DNA of 64,000 nucleotides. Source: an uncultured Brachybacterium sp. Lineage in GTDB: Bacteria; Actinomycetota; Actinomycetes; Actinomycetales; Dermabacteraceae. The position numbers and the translations under genes were made by a program. The notes beneath the pieces were generated by a model, which saw nothing but the letters and a program-made list of their open reading frames with translations, was not told where the DNA came from and searched no databases. The stretch's first letter is position 1. Each line of letters opens with the position of its first letter. This document shows, piece by piece, positions 52,229 to 60,788 of this stretch. Location: assembly GCF_947500705.1 (NCBI RefSeq), contig NZ_CANMSY010000005.1:1-64000 (forward strand), written 5' to 3'.

Positions 52229-53666
52229 GGTCTTCTCAGATGACGGTGTAGGTCGGCCGGGAGCGTCGGTCCGCAGATAGACGTCGAGGTCTCCCGACGA
52301 TGGAGGTTCCTACGCCATCCGTCCGAAAGACCTCGACGTGTCCGACGCTACCCCGCCGGCCGGCTTCGGCCGCCCTGACCTGACCGCCTTCGCTCGACTC
52401 GACGGCCTCGGTCTGAGCGTGACCGGACAACGACTTGAACCGGATCGTGCGGTCCTCGCGTGCCGCATGGTGGAACCAGATCAGTGGTGCCGACGGTGCG
52501 GCAGCGAAGGCGCTGCTCGTGACACCGTGATCCGGCGGTTGGCCCACGAGCCGCTGGGCTGGCGACCGACCGTGCTGGAAGTTGTAGTGCGCCGCTACCG
52601 CTGTGCCGACTGCGGACACGTGTGGCGCCAAGACACCAGCGCCGCGGCGGAGCCACGCGCGAAGCTCTCGCGCACCGGGCTGCGGTGGGCGCTGGAAGGG
52701 ATCGTGGTCGCACACCTCACCGTCGCACGTGTCGCCGAGGGACTCGGGGTCGCGTGGGACACCGCCAACAACGCGGTCCTGGCTGAAGGCAAGCGGCTGC
52801 TGATCAACGACCCCACGCGGTTCGAGGGCGTGAAGGTCATTGGCGTCGATGAGCACGTCTGGCGCCACACCAGGCGTGGCGACAAGTACGTCACCGTGAT
52901 CATCGACCTCACCCCGGTCCGCGATGGCGCCGGCCCAGCAAGGCTGCTGGACATGGTCGAGGGCCGGTCGAAGGCGGCGTTCAAGACCTGGCTCGCCGAC
53001 CGCGACGACGCCTTCCGTGACGCGGTCGAGGTGGTCGCGATGGACGGCTTCACCGGGTTCAAGACCGCCGCTGCAGAGGAGATCCCGGACGCGGTCACGG
53101 TGATGGATCCCTTCCACGTCGTGCGCCTGGCCGGTGACGCCCTCGACAGGTGCCGGCGCCGGGTCCAACTCGCGATCCACGGGCACCGTGGGTTCAGGGA
53201 CGACCCGCTCTACAAGTCGCGGCGCACGCTGCACACCGGCGCGGACCTGCTCACCGACAAGCAGAGCGACAGGCTACGCGCGCTGTTCGTTGATGACGCT
53301 CACGTCGAGGTCGAGGCGACCTGGGGTGTCTACCAGCGCATGATCGCCGCCTATCGCCACGAGGACCGGCAACGTGGCCGCGAGCTCATGGAGAAGCTGA
53401 TCACCGACCTCAGCGCCGGCGTCCCCAAGGTGCTCACCGAGCTCACCACCCTGGGCCGGACCCTGAAGAAGCGAGCCGCTGACGTGCTCGCCTACTTCGA
53501 ACGACCCGGCACCAGCAACGGGCCGACCGAGGCGCTCAACGGACGGCTCGAACACCTGCGCGGCTCCGCACTCGGGTTCCGCAACCTGACCAACTACATC
53601 GCCCGAAGCCTGCTCGAGACCGGCGGCTTCAGACCCCAACTCCTACACCCCCGATTGGGATGAGCC
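52229..53666 (+). mobile_element. ISL3-family insertion sequence
   Basis: About 1.44 kb. The right end CCTACACC...GATGAGCC and left end GGTCTTCTCAGATGA...TGTAGG are imperfect inverted repeats (about 17 of 25). The left end differs from the canonical GGCTCTTCCC end seen in the fragment at 50289, so it has partly decayed. No clear target duplication. Confidence 0.85.
52338..53663 (+). CDS. tnp: ISL3-family transposase
   Basis: 441 aa. An N-terminal zinc ribbon (CRRCGS...YRCADCGHVW), an HTH (AHLTVARVAEGLGVAWDTANNAV), then the DDE core: VIGVDEHVWRHT (first D), VVAMDGFTGFK (second D) and a C-terminal GPTEALNGRLEHLR (E). GTG 52338 starts the protein as in the fragment copy. It appears intact and may be active. 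Confidence 0.93.
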   Translation: MSDATPPAGFGRPDLTAFARLDGLGLSVTGQRLEPDRAVLACRMVEPDQWCRRCGSEGAARDTVIRRLAHEPLGWRPTVLEVVVRRYRCADCGHVWRQDTSAAAEPRAKLSRTGLRWALEGIVVAHLTVARVAEGLGVAWDTANNAVLAEGKRLLINDPTRFEGVKVIGVDEHVWRHTRRGDKYVTVIIDLTPVRDGAGPARLLDMVEGRSKAAFKTWLADRDDAFRDAVEVVAMDGFTGFKTAAAEEIPDAVTVMDPFHVVRLAGDALDRCRRRVQLAIHGHRGFRDDPLYKSRRTLHTGADLLTDKQSDRLRALFVDDAHVEVEATWGVYQRMIAAYRHEDRQRGRELMEKLITDLSAGVPKVLTELTTLGRTLKKRAADVLAYFERPGTSNGPTEALNGRLEHLRGSALGFRNLTNYIARSLLETGGFRPQLLHPRLG

Positions 53667-53774
53667 ATCAAACGGTGCGCTAGGGCTCGATCCCGTTCGC
53701 ATCAACCGCTCGATGCAGGACACGGGATGGTCAGTTCCGGGTCCGTCGAGAGGTTCGCCTGGCACCATGAGGAC

Positions 53775-54212
53775 GTGAACTCACCATCCGCGGATCCCGA
53801 TCTCGTCCCCGAACTGCTCGTCAGCAATACACAGGCGAGCATCGCGTTCTGGTGCGGTCTCTGCGGGTTCCAGATCAAGTATCAGCGTCCCGAAGAGGGC
53901 TTCGCCTACATCACGCGTGGGAGCGCGCACCTCATGCTCGAGCAACACGGCGTGGGCCGGAATTGGATCACGGCGCCGCTGGAGCCTCCACTCGGGCGAG
54001 GGATCAACTTCCAGATCAGCGTGGAGAGCCTCGATCCGATTCTCACTGCCCTGGACGACGCGGGCCACCCGCCGTTCATGACACCCGAGGAGAAGTGGTA
54101 CCGCATCCGCGACCGTGAAGAAGCCGGCGTCCGACAGTTCCTGGTCGTGGATCCCGACGGCTACCTCATCCGGTTCCAGGCGTCACTCGGCCACCGTCAT
54201 TCCCCGACTTGA
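53775..54212 (+). CDS. VOC-family bleomycin-resistance-type protein
   Basis: 145 aa. One VOC module pair: LVPELLVSNTQASIAFWCGLCGFQIKYQRPEEGF, AHLMLEQHGVGRNW, then RQFLVVDPDGYLIRFQ. This matches Ble/Shble-like dimeric binders of glycopeptides. GTG 53775 was chosen by family N-terminus (ATG 53727 is possible). It sits next to an IS, so it may be imported. Confidence 0.87.
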   Translation: MNSPSADPDLVPELLVSNTQASIAFWCGLCGFQIKYQRPEEGFAYITRGSAHLMLEQHGVGRNWITAPLEPPLGRGINFQISVESLDPILTALDDAGHPPFMTPEEKWYRIRDREEAGVRQFLVVDPDGYLIRFQASLGHRHSPT

Positions 54213-54259
54213 GGCGAGTCCAGCTAACTGACGACGCTCACGAGTCGTCGCGGCCGGCC

Positions 54260-55486
54260 TCATTCTCGATGCCCGGGGCGGCGTCGCTCGCCCGACTGCA
54301 CGGAGCGCGCGGACTTATCAATGTCGCGAATGCCTGGGGCAATGCCATGGCTCCATGCCTCCTTGGGCAAGTCTTGGAGTGCGGGGTGTCGGATCACCAC
54401 TGAGGCACCGATGGGGAACTCCTCCTCGTCGCGCTGGTTTCGGTATTCCTCCACGTTTCCCTCTGCGCTCAGGAGCTCCAATCGGCGAGCCCAAGGCGCA
54501 GCTTCAGACCGGACCACCGGAACTTCATCCGCAAGGAACGCAGGGTCGAAAGTCGGGGCGCCGGATAAGTCCGGGTCGGTCCCGTCCGGACCGTCTTGAC
54601 CTGGTCCGTCGCGGCCCGGACTGCCCTGATTTGATTCGCCCCCCAAACCAGTCCCACTCGGGCTACCGCCGCCTGGACCGATCCCCCTCGGGCCACCGCC
54701 CTGGGGACCCGCGGGTATGCCCGCCGAGCCGCACCCTCGATGCGCGAGATGCTCCAAAGGGAAGTGAACACTCTTCAGATCCGGCGCCCGCGGCGCGGAG
54801 GCCGTCGCCAGCAAAATCGCGTCGAGCACCAGGCTCACGCCCCCGGGAGTGCCGTCGAACAGGCTCCATCCTTTCGCCGTCATCGTCGTATGGTTGTGCA
54901 GCTGCAGGTGGTTGGCTCCGCTACATGCGCCGAAGGCGCTGCAGTGGAAGTCTCCAAATGACACTGGAGCCTTCTTCTTCGTGAAGGGCTGGCAGAGCCC
55001 GTTGAACAGAAGCATTCCTGGAATTCGGTGTCCGTGGGTGGCCGCCCACGCCACCATATTGGCCGTCTGCTGTTGCTTCCATTCGTCGTAACGCGAGGCC
55101 ACTCGCTGCCTCGGGTACAGCCGTTTGGCCTGTAGAAGCAGATCCAACCACCGTCCAGGTGCGATCTCCACGTTCAGTTCGAGGTCTGCGCCGCTCGGCG
55201 CAGTGTGCTGCCCCGGGATGGATTGGGTGTACTTTCCCTCGAGGTTCCGGGAGTGAAGCACTGCGGTGACGCCGAGGCGCTTTCCCAGCAGCGCCAGGCG
55301 GCGGACGAGATTGATCGTGGAAATCTCCTCGTCCATCGGGGTGGGCGTCGCTGCAAGGTTCACGCCTCGAGTTTTCACGAGCTCATCCATCGTGACGATG
55401 TCCTTCATCGCGTGGAAAGACACGTCCCAGAGGAGTTCGTGCAGGGACAGGGCCGGGGGCACTCCGAAGTGATCCGTGTAGGTCAT
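54260..55486 (-). CDS. DUF6615-type PD-(D/E)xK nuclease-like protein with Gly/Pro-rich insert
   Basis: 408 aa. The N-terminal domain has MDEEISTINL (E53/E54), GADLELNV (D101, E103) and LLLQAKRLYPR (Q119, K121): the PD-(D/E)xK order of restriction-type nucleases and of DUF6615. Residues ~255-320 are Gly/Pro/Asp rich and collagen-like. The C-terminus (residues ~330-408) is hydrophilic. The family is found in defence islands; it has no modification partner here. ATG 55486 chosen; an upstream frame is arginine-rich and non-coding. Confidence 0.75.
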   Translation of the reverse strand: MTYTDHFGVPPALSLHELLWDVSFHAMKDIVTMDELVKTRGVNLAATPTPMDEEISTINLVRRLALLGKRLGVTAVLHSRNLEGKYTQSIPGQHTAPSGADLELNVEIAPGRWLDLLLQAKRLYPRQRVASRYDEWKQQQTANMVAWAATHGHRIPGMLLFNGLCQPFTKKKAPVSFGDFHCSAFGACSGANHLQLHNHTTMTAKGWSLFDGTPGGVSLVLDAILLATASAPRAPDLKSVHFPLEHLAHRGCGSAGIPAGPQGGGPRGIGPGGGSPSGTGLGGESNQGSPGRDGPGQDGPDGTDPDLSGAPTFDPAFLADEVPVVRSEAAPWARRLELLSAEGNVEEYRNQRDEEEFPIGASVVIRHPALQDLPKEAWSHGIAPGIRDIDKSARSVQSGERRRPGHRE

Positions 55487-55560
55487 GCGTGCATCTTTGC
55501 AGGGCAACCGCCATCCACGGGCGGCATTCGTACCTGACCCGCGGCAGTCGGCCGGAACCG

Positions 55561-56250
55561 TCAGATGTCGCGCTGATCCTCGATGTCCGCGGTGGCGCGG
55601 TAGTCCTCGTCGGTGAGTGCTGCGGTGAAGATGTCGGGGTCGATGATCTCGTGCGGGACGGGACGTCCGTCTTCGACTGCGGAGGCGTAGGAGAGCCAGC
55701 CGTACATCATCGACAGCGGAAAGGCGTCGTCGTTGCCGCAGTAGCTGCGCCGGCGCCACAGCGCCCACAGGACGATCGATTGGGCGATGTCGGCGGTGAT
55801 GGCGTCGCGGCGGGACTCAGTCCCTTTGCGGAGCTCGGTGAGGGTGAATTGGCCGTCTTCGCTGCTAGCGGCACAGGCAGCCATGACCCGGGCTGCGCCG
55901 GGCGGCATGGGGTCGGCGATGGCGATGAGGTTGATGTCCAGCAGCAGCCGTTCGCGGTCCCATTCGTCTTCGTCGTCGGGCACGAAGGTGACGTCGTTGC
56001 CGTCGCGGAAGGTGCCGAAGCCCGGATGCGGGGTTCGCCACGGGTCTGAGGGCGGGAGGGTGTCCAGGATCGTGGCGGTCACGCCGGTGGCCCAGGCGAT
56101 GGTGAAGGCGGGGGTGCGGCGGGTCCATTCGCGGAAGCGGCGGTCGATGTCGACGCGGGTCGTCATGGGCACGAGGGGGTCGTGCGCGGCGGCGGCCCAT
56201 TGGGCGAATGTGCGCCGGCGCGAGGTTGCTTCCTCGCGTGTGATCTCCAT
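55561..56250 (-). CDS. Hypothetical protein, acidic, unknown family
   Basis: 229 aa from ATG 56250 (ATG 56280 possible). Helical N-terminus (REEATSRRRTFAQWAAAAHD), a central TRTPAF-like region with acidic stretch FVPDDEDEWDRERLLLDINLIAIAD, and helices (SRRDAITADIAQSIVLWALWRR). No motif recognised. It lies between the nuclease-like gene and a ParA-like operon, and could be a cargo gene of the same island. Confidence 0.6.
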   Translation of the reverse strand: MEITREEATSRRRTFAQWAAAAHDPLVPMTTRVDIDRRFREWTRRTPAFTIAWATGVTATILDTLPPSDPWRTPHPGFGTFRDGNDVTFVPDDEDEWDRERLLLDINLIAIADPMPPGAARVMAACAASSEDGQFTLTELRKGTESRRDAITADIAQSIVLWALWRRRSYCGNDDAFPLSMMYGWLSYASAVEDGRPVPHEIIDPDIFTAALTDEDYRATADIEDQRDI

Positions 56251-56320
56251 GATTCCGCCCGTCGTTCGCTCGAACTGCATCAGGTCATCGTTCCATGTCT
56301 GCCTGCAGGAACGAAGTCTC

Positions 56321-56353
56321 GTGCACTTGATTCGGTGCACCGTGGCATATAAC
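56321..56353 (+). promoter_or_regulatory. Promoter of ParA-like operon with GTGCAC repeats
   Basis: GTGCAC at 56321-56326 and 56335-56340 flank TTGATT; CATATA (56346-56351) is 6 nt before ATG 56358. The doubled self-complementary GTGCAC may be an operator for autoregulation. Confidence 0.5.
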
Positions 56354-56357
56354 CAGT

Positions 56358-58175
56358 ATGAGCAACTCACTCGCAGTCATCGGACTGCCCCACGTGCGAG
56401 AAGCGCTGGAGAGCTTCGGATTCGAGGTCGTTTCCGGCGACGGGTTCCCCGAGGTCTCTCGGCGCATCCGCGAGGCGGCGGCCACTTCGTCGCTTCCGGT
56501 CCTGGTCGAGGATCACAAGCAGATCGGGCTCGAGCAGCTGATCTCCCGCCTGCCCGAGACAGCTCCGGTGGTGATCGTGCGCGGGGCGGACCCGATCCTT
56601 GGAGAGACGCGTAGTTCGATCCCGATGGCGTCGAGCCTGGGCGACTATCTCGGTGCGCTCGGGTTCCAGGATCTTGACCCGATGCTGCAGGGCGTCCGCG
56701 TCGAGGCCGACGGCACGATCCCCCAGCCCCTACCCGAAACGCTCCCAGCCCGGGAGCACCGTGTCGACTCAACCACGACTGAGCCCGACTCGTCTGATCG
56801 GGCGCCTGCCGAGCCTGTCGAGGACTGGCTGGACGATGAGGGCGACGATGCCGCGCATCCGGCACCGTCCCTCGCAGAGCCTGCGCCCGTCACCGAACGC
56901 GCCGCGGCGCAGTCGGCGCTGACGGACTGGCTCGAGGATTCCAACGATGATTCCGAGCCCGCGGCAGCGCTGTCGGGCGGCTCGGAAGCGGAGGATGAGG
57001 AGGAGTTCGACGGGTTCCACTCCCCCACCTCGCACAAAGGCTCGCGCAGTGCCCGGGTCGAGCCGTTACCGGATGAGAGCGTGCCGGTTTTTCCGGGCAG
57101 GCGTCGGATCGCCCTGCCGACCTTCGCCGCCGGCACCGACTCAGCGCCGATCTCCGATCCGGATCGGCAGCTCGATCTCCTGGACGAGGAGCTGTTCGAC
57201 GGCCTCACGGACAGCCTCGAGGGGCCAGCCGTCGAGGGCGAGGTCGATGCCGATACCGCGCTGGATGACGTCACCAAGGCCAGTGCCACCAGACGCAGTC
57301 GGCGCAGCACCGCCCCCGCCGAAGTGATCGCCTGCTTTTCCGGGAAGGGCGGGGAGGGCAAGTCCACCCTCGCGCTGGCATTTGCACAGGCGGCCGCCGA
57401 GATTGGCGGCAAGTCGGTGTGCCTGATCGACGCGAACCGTGCCCAGGGCGATCTCGGCCTTTACCTGCGGATACGGACCACGGACCTCCCTTCGATCTAC
57501 GACGCCGTCATGATCGGAGACATCGCCTCGGCGATCCTCTCCCCCGAGCAGTTGAACCAGGCACGGCAAGGCCGCGGCGATCACCTCGCGTTCTCGTTCG
57601 TCCAGGCGCCCCGACCGGTCAAGGGCAGCGAAGATATCTCTGCGGAGATCGCTACGGTCACGGCCGAGCACTACACCGAGGTCCTACAGATCGCACGGGC
57701 CCGGTTCGACCTGGTCATCATCGACACCCAGATCACCGAAGGCCTGGACACGACCGGCGTGATCGACCGGGTCATTGCGCCGCTGCTGGCGCGCGGGGGC
57801 TACGGGGTCGGGATTTGCGAGCTCACCACGCCGGGGGTGGAGAACCTGCTGGTGGCGATGGAGTCGCTTCGTCAGCACGGCGCCGAGGCGACGCGGATGA
57901 TGTCGATCGCGAACAAGGTCCGGCCGTCGATCACCGACTACGGCAAGCTGCCGCTGCTGCTGGGCAGGGACTCGTCGTGGAAGGGCGCGATCCACTATGA
58001 CGACCGCATCTACGACGACCTCGTCGCCCGGCGCATCCCCTACGCGGTCCCGACCCTCTACGGCGTTGTCATGGATGTGCTTCTCTCCGTCACCGGCGAT
58101 CCGGAGTTCGACCTACGAGACACGGGAACGGTGCGACTTGGATTGCCGTGGTGGAAGAGGTGGCTGCGACGATGA
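56358..58175 (+). CDS. Large ParA/MinD-like ATPase with N-terminal regulatory part
   Basis: 605 aa. Residues ~1-105 look receiver-like (LAVIGLPHVREALESFGFEVV). An acidic disordered linker (~110-300) with many Asp/Glu/Ser follows. The ATPase has a deviant Walker A FSGKGGEGKSTLAL (~325-338), CLIDANRAQGDLGLYL and FDLVIIDTQITEGLD. It resembles TadZ/CpaE-like ParA proteins. The stop overlaps the ATG of the next gene (ATGA). Likely positions a partner or DNA on the nucleoid. Confidence 0.8.
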   Translation: MSNSLAVIGLPHVREALESFGFEVVSGDGFPEVSRRIREAAATSSLPVLVEDHKQIGLEQLISRLPETAPVVIVRGADPILGETRSSIPMASSLGDYLGALGFQDLDPMLQGVRVEADGTIPQPLPETLPAREHRVDSTTTEPDSSDRAPAEPVEDWLDDEGDDAAHPAPSLAEPAPVTERAAAQSALTDWLEDSNDDSEPAAALSGGSEAEDEEEFDGFHSPTSHKGSRSARVEPLPDESVPVFPGRRRIALPTFAAGTDSAPISDPDRQLDLLDEELFDGLTDSLEGPAVEGEVDADTALDDVTKASATRRSRRSTAPAEVIACFSGKGGEGKSTLALAFAQAAAEIGGKSVCLIDANRAQGDLGLYLRIRTTDLPSIYDAVMIGDIASAILSPEQLNQARQGRGDHLAFSFVQAPRPVKGSEDISAEIATVTAEHYTEVLQIARARFDLVIIDTQITEGLDTTGVIDRVIAPLLARGGYGVGICELTTPGVENLLVAMESLRQHGAEATRMMSIANKVRPSITDYGKLPLLLGRDSSWKGAIHYDDRIYDDLVARRIPYAVPTLYGVVMDVLLSVTGDPEFDLRDTGTVRLGLPWWKRWLRR

Positions 58176-59107
58176 ACTGGGCTACTTCCGAGCAGCTGTG
58201 CACGCTCCTGGACCAGATGATCTGGGCGCGCTGCGCCACCGAACAGGCGCGACCGCGGCGCCGGGTGCGGCTGCACGCCTTGCCGCCGACCATGTGGATC
58301 CGCCCCGCCCGAGGCGTCGGCGGCCACAAAGCCGCTCGATCCGGCACTATGCCCGCCACCATCGACTGGCACCACGGGGCTCTGCACGCCGCCGACCCCG
58401 CCACGGGGCGCCCCGTCTCGGCAGGATGGAGCGTGGACGCCGCCGGCACACACCTGGCCGGCGCCATCGACCTCACCGAAGGACACACCGATCTCGGGCG
58501 CCCCACGGGCACGATGTGGCCCGCGCACCGTGCACCCGTGCTGTCCGCGTATCAGGCGACGCGGCTGCTCGATGAGTTCATCGAGCGCGGTGAGCTCGCA
58601 CGGTGGACGATGCTCGCGCACCTGGAGCAGTTCGCCCAGGAGTGCGTCCATCAGGTTGCGGCGTCGATCTGCCGGGAGATCACCGGCATCGAGGATCACG
58701 AGACCGCGGTGCGGCTGCTTGATGATCAGCAGCTCGACCTCGTCGTCACCCACGTGCTCTACGGCTCTGCCGGCCCGGACAGCCGCATTCTGCGTTCCCT
58801 GGACCGTTGCCTGGACCCGGCAACCACTCGGAACGTCGACCCGATCCGGTATCTCACCACCCAGATCCGCCGGGACCTCGGCGACCAGGTCCGCGTCGCC
58901 ATCGGCGATCCCCAGGTCGGCCCTCGAGTCCGTCGCGTCGCCCGCTCACTCGGCACCGGCGCCGGCCTCGAGCAGATCATCGACCGCTACAACGACCTCC
59001 ACCCCACTGACCGGGTGTCCACCACCCGCGCCATCCGAGCATTGACCGTCGCCCCGTCGCTCGAATCCACCGCCGTTCGCAACATCGTGGAGGCCAGTGA
59101 TGTCTGA
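58172..59107 (+). CDS. Unknown protein coupled to ParA-like ATPase
   Basis: 311 aa. The N-terminal region has mixed charge and a Thr/Trp-rich beta part. The central and C-terminal regions are helical (HETAVRLLDDQQLDLVVTHVL, IRYLTTQIRRDLGDQVRVAIG). No known domain is recognised. ATGA overlap upstream and an 8-nt overlap with the next gene downstream bind it into one operon; it may be the adaptor linking the ATPase to the IHF-like protein. Confidence 0.65.
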   Translation: MNWATSEQLCTLLDQMIWARCATEQARPRRRVRLHALPPTMWIRPARGVGGHKAARSGTMPATIDWHHGALHAADPATGRPVSAGWSVDAAGTHLAGAIDLTEGHTDLGRPTGTMWPAHRAPVLSAYQATRLLDEFIERGELARWTMLAHLEQFAQECVHQVAASICREITGIEDHETAVRLLDDQQLDLVVTHVLYGSAGPDSRILRSLDRCLDPATTRNVDPIRYLTTQIRRDLGDQVRVAIGDPQVGPRVRRVARSLGTGAGLEQIIDRYNDLHPTDRVSTTRAIRALTVAPSLESTAVRNIVEASDV

Positions 59108-59549
59108 GCACCCCACCGACGAGATCGACATGACGCTACTCATCAGCCAGCGACGCGTCGCCAACGCAGCGCGCGGCGAACTCCTGCAGCTGATCACGGA
59201 CGGCACGATCACCCCGTGGGAGGCGATCATCGCCGCCGCGGCGTCTGGCGAGAAGCCGCTGCTGCGCCTGCGCCTGGAGCAGATCATCACCGCCGGCCCG
59301 GGGATCGGCGCCGCACGCGCCCGCGCCGTCATCGTCCAGGTGCTGCACATCCTCGAGGCCACCGAGTCCCGCACCGCGAACGGGCACGTCACCCTCGCCT
59401 ACATCCTCGACGAGCAGGCCCGCGGACGGCGCCTGCTGGCGGTGCTGGATGCATTCATTTCCCATGGCCTGATCCAGCGGGCCCAGGACCTCACCGTCTG
59501 GCCGGGATTCCCCTTCGCCGCGCCGTGGAGCAGCTGCAGTCAGCTCTGA
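59100..59549 (+). CDS. mIHF-like DNA-binding protein with broken C-terminus
   Basis: 149 aa. Residues ~13-75 resemble actinobacterial integration host factor: RRVANAARGELLQLITDGTI, RLRLEQIITAG and the H2TH-like PGIGAARARAVIVQVL. An extension follows, ending FPFAAPWSSCSQL. The last ~12 residues come from a foreign frame: the same bases are the beginning of the NlpC/P60 fragment, so the natural C-terminus is missing. Presumably binds DNA and works with the ParA-like ATPase. Confidence 0.65.
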   Translation: MSEHPTDEIDMTLLISQRRVANAARGELLQLITDGTITPWEAIIAAAASGEKPLLRLRLEQIITAGPGIGAARARAVIVQVLHILEATESRTANGHVTLAYILDEQARGRRLLAVLDAFISHGLIQRAQDLTVWPGFPFAAPWSSCSQL

Positions 59550-60079
59550 ACGACCATGGTGATTCGTTGTCCGTCGACGGAAAGTTCGGCAAGCTCACCC
59601 ATGGGGCCGTGAAGGACTTCCAGCGCTCGCATGGCCTGAAGATCGACGGCATCGTGGGCCCCGAGACGCGCGGCGCACTGAACGGCGGCGCATCGACCTC
59701 GGGCGGTGGAACCTCTGCTCCCGCCCCCTCGAACTCCGCGACGAACTCGCAGCAGGCGATCGTCGATGCCGCGCGCAGCCAGATCGGTGCCTCCTACTCG
59801 TGGGGGACCTCCAAGCCGGGCGTCAGCTTCGACTGCTCGGGTCTGAGCTCGTACGCGTACAAGCAGGCCGGTATCGACCTGCCCCGTACCTCGTCGCAGC
59901 AGGTTGCGGCTGGAACCACGATCTCGAAGTCCGAGGCCCAGCCCGGTGACCTCGTGGTGTGGCCCGGCCACCTCGGGATCTACGCCGGTGGCGACACGGT
60001 CATCGACGCGGGGCGCACCCCGGGTGCCGTCACGGAGCGGACCATCTGGGGTTCGCCGACCTTCGTCACCTTCCGCTGA
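59517..60079 (+). pseudogene. 5'-truncated NlpC/P60 endopeptidase gene
   Basis: About 187 codons without start. A peptidoglycan-binding repeat (AVEQLQSALNDHG, VDGKFGKLTHGAVKDFQ, IDGIVGPETRGAL) and a NlpC/P60 domain with catalytic C (SFDCSGLSSYAYKQAG), H (WPGHLGIYAG) and a downstream polar residue. The signal peptide and any earlier repeats are gone, replaced by the IHF-like operon. No usable start or RBS, so probably not secreted or not made. Confidence 0.85.
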
Positions 60080-60098
60080 CCGCAGGTCGCAACGCCCG

Positions 60099-60139
60099 CG
60101 CAGAGGGAGCCCCGACCAACGGTTGGGGCTCCCTCTGCG
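60099..60139. terminator. Perfect 15-bp bidirectional hairpin
   Basis: CGCAGAGGGAGCCCC (60099-60113) pairs fully with GGGGCTCCCTCTGCG (60125-60139). It separates the truncated NlpC/P60 gene from the convergent copper-protein gene. Confidence 0.88.
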
Positions 60140-60155
60140 TGTAGACGCAGCGTCG

Positions 60156-60566
60156 TCAGCTGATCGAGGCCAGCATTTCGGCGCAGGCCTGCTCGCAGCG
60201 ACGGCAGGTGTCGGCGCAGACCTTGCAGTGCTCGTGCATGCCGGCGTGCTTCTCGCACTCCTCGGCGCAGGACCGGCACGCTGCCTGACACGCCTCGAGT
60301 AGAGCACGGTTGAGGGCGATGTTCTCGCCCGTCTGACGGGACAGGACGCGTCCGGTGGCTTCGCAGACGTCGGCGCAGTCCTGGTTCCGGCGGATGCACT
60401 GGGTCAACTCCGCCACCATGTCCTCGGCCAAGCAGGCGTCCGCGCAGGCTGTGCAGGTCTGGGCGCACTCGAAGCAGGCCTCGATGCATGCGGCGAGCTT
60501 CTGCTGGTCGATGGTGCCGAGGTCCTTCGGGTAGGTCTGAAGCATTGATGCGACGTGATGGGTCAT
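60156..60566 (-). CDS. Four-helix bundle copper-binding protein (Csp/DUF326)
   Basis: 136 aa. About 20 Cys on four helices (repeated CxxxCxxCxxxC), with Met/His near the end (HAGMHEHCKVCADTCRRCE), as in Csp3-type copper storage proteins. There is no signal peptide, so it is cytosolic and could hold many Cu(I) ions. RBS GAAGGAG. Divergent from the YdhK-CueP operon. Confidence 0.92.
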   Translation of the reverse strand: MTHHVASMLQTYPKDLGTIDQQKLAACIEACFECAQTCTACADACLAEDMVAELTQCIRRNQDCADVCEATGRVLSRQTGENIALNRALLEACQAACRSCAEECEKHAGMHEHCKVCADTCRRCEQACAEMLASIS

Positions 60567-60788
60567 GGTCCTGCTCCTTCTCGTTCCGAACGGACCGGCG
60601 GATACCAGCCCGCCTCGACGACGATAGCCAGGGCGCCCCGTAGGACGGAAGCGAGTAGACCGTCCGTTTCGGAGGCAATGCGGGCCGACTGGTCAGCGCG
60701 GTGCTCAAGAAGTCCAGATCTGGCCTTGAGGAGATCTTGACCTGGGGCGCATAGGCTGGTGCAAAGTGTGCTCTGACTAGGAGAGATT

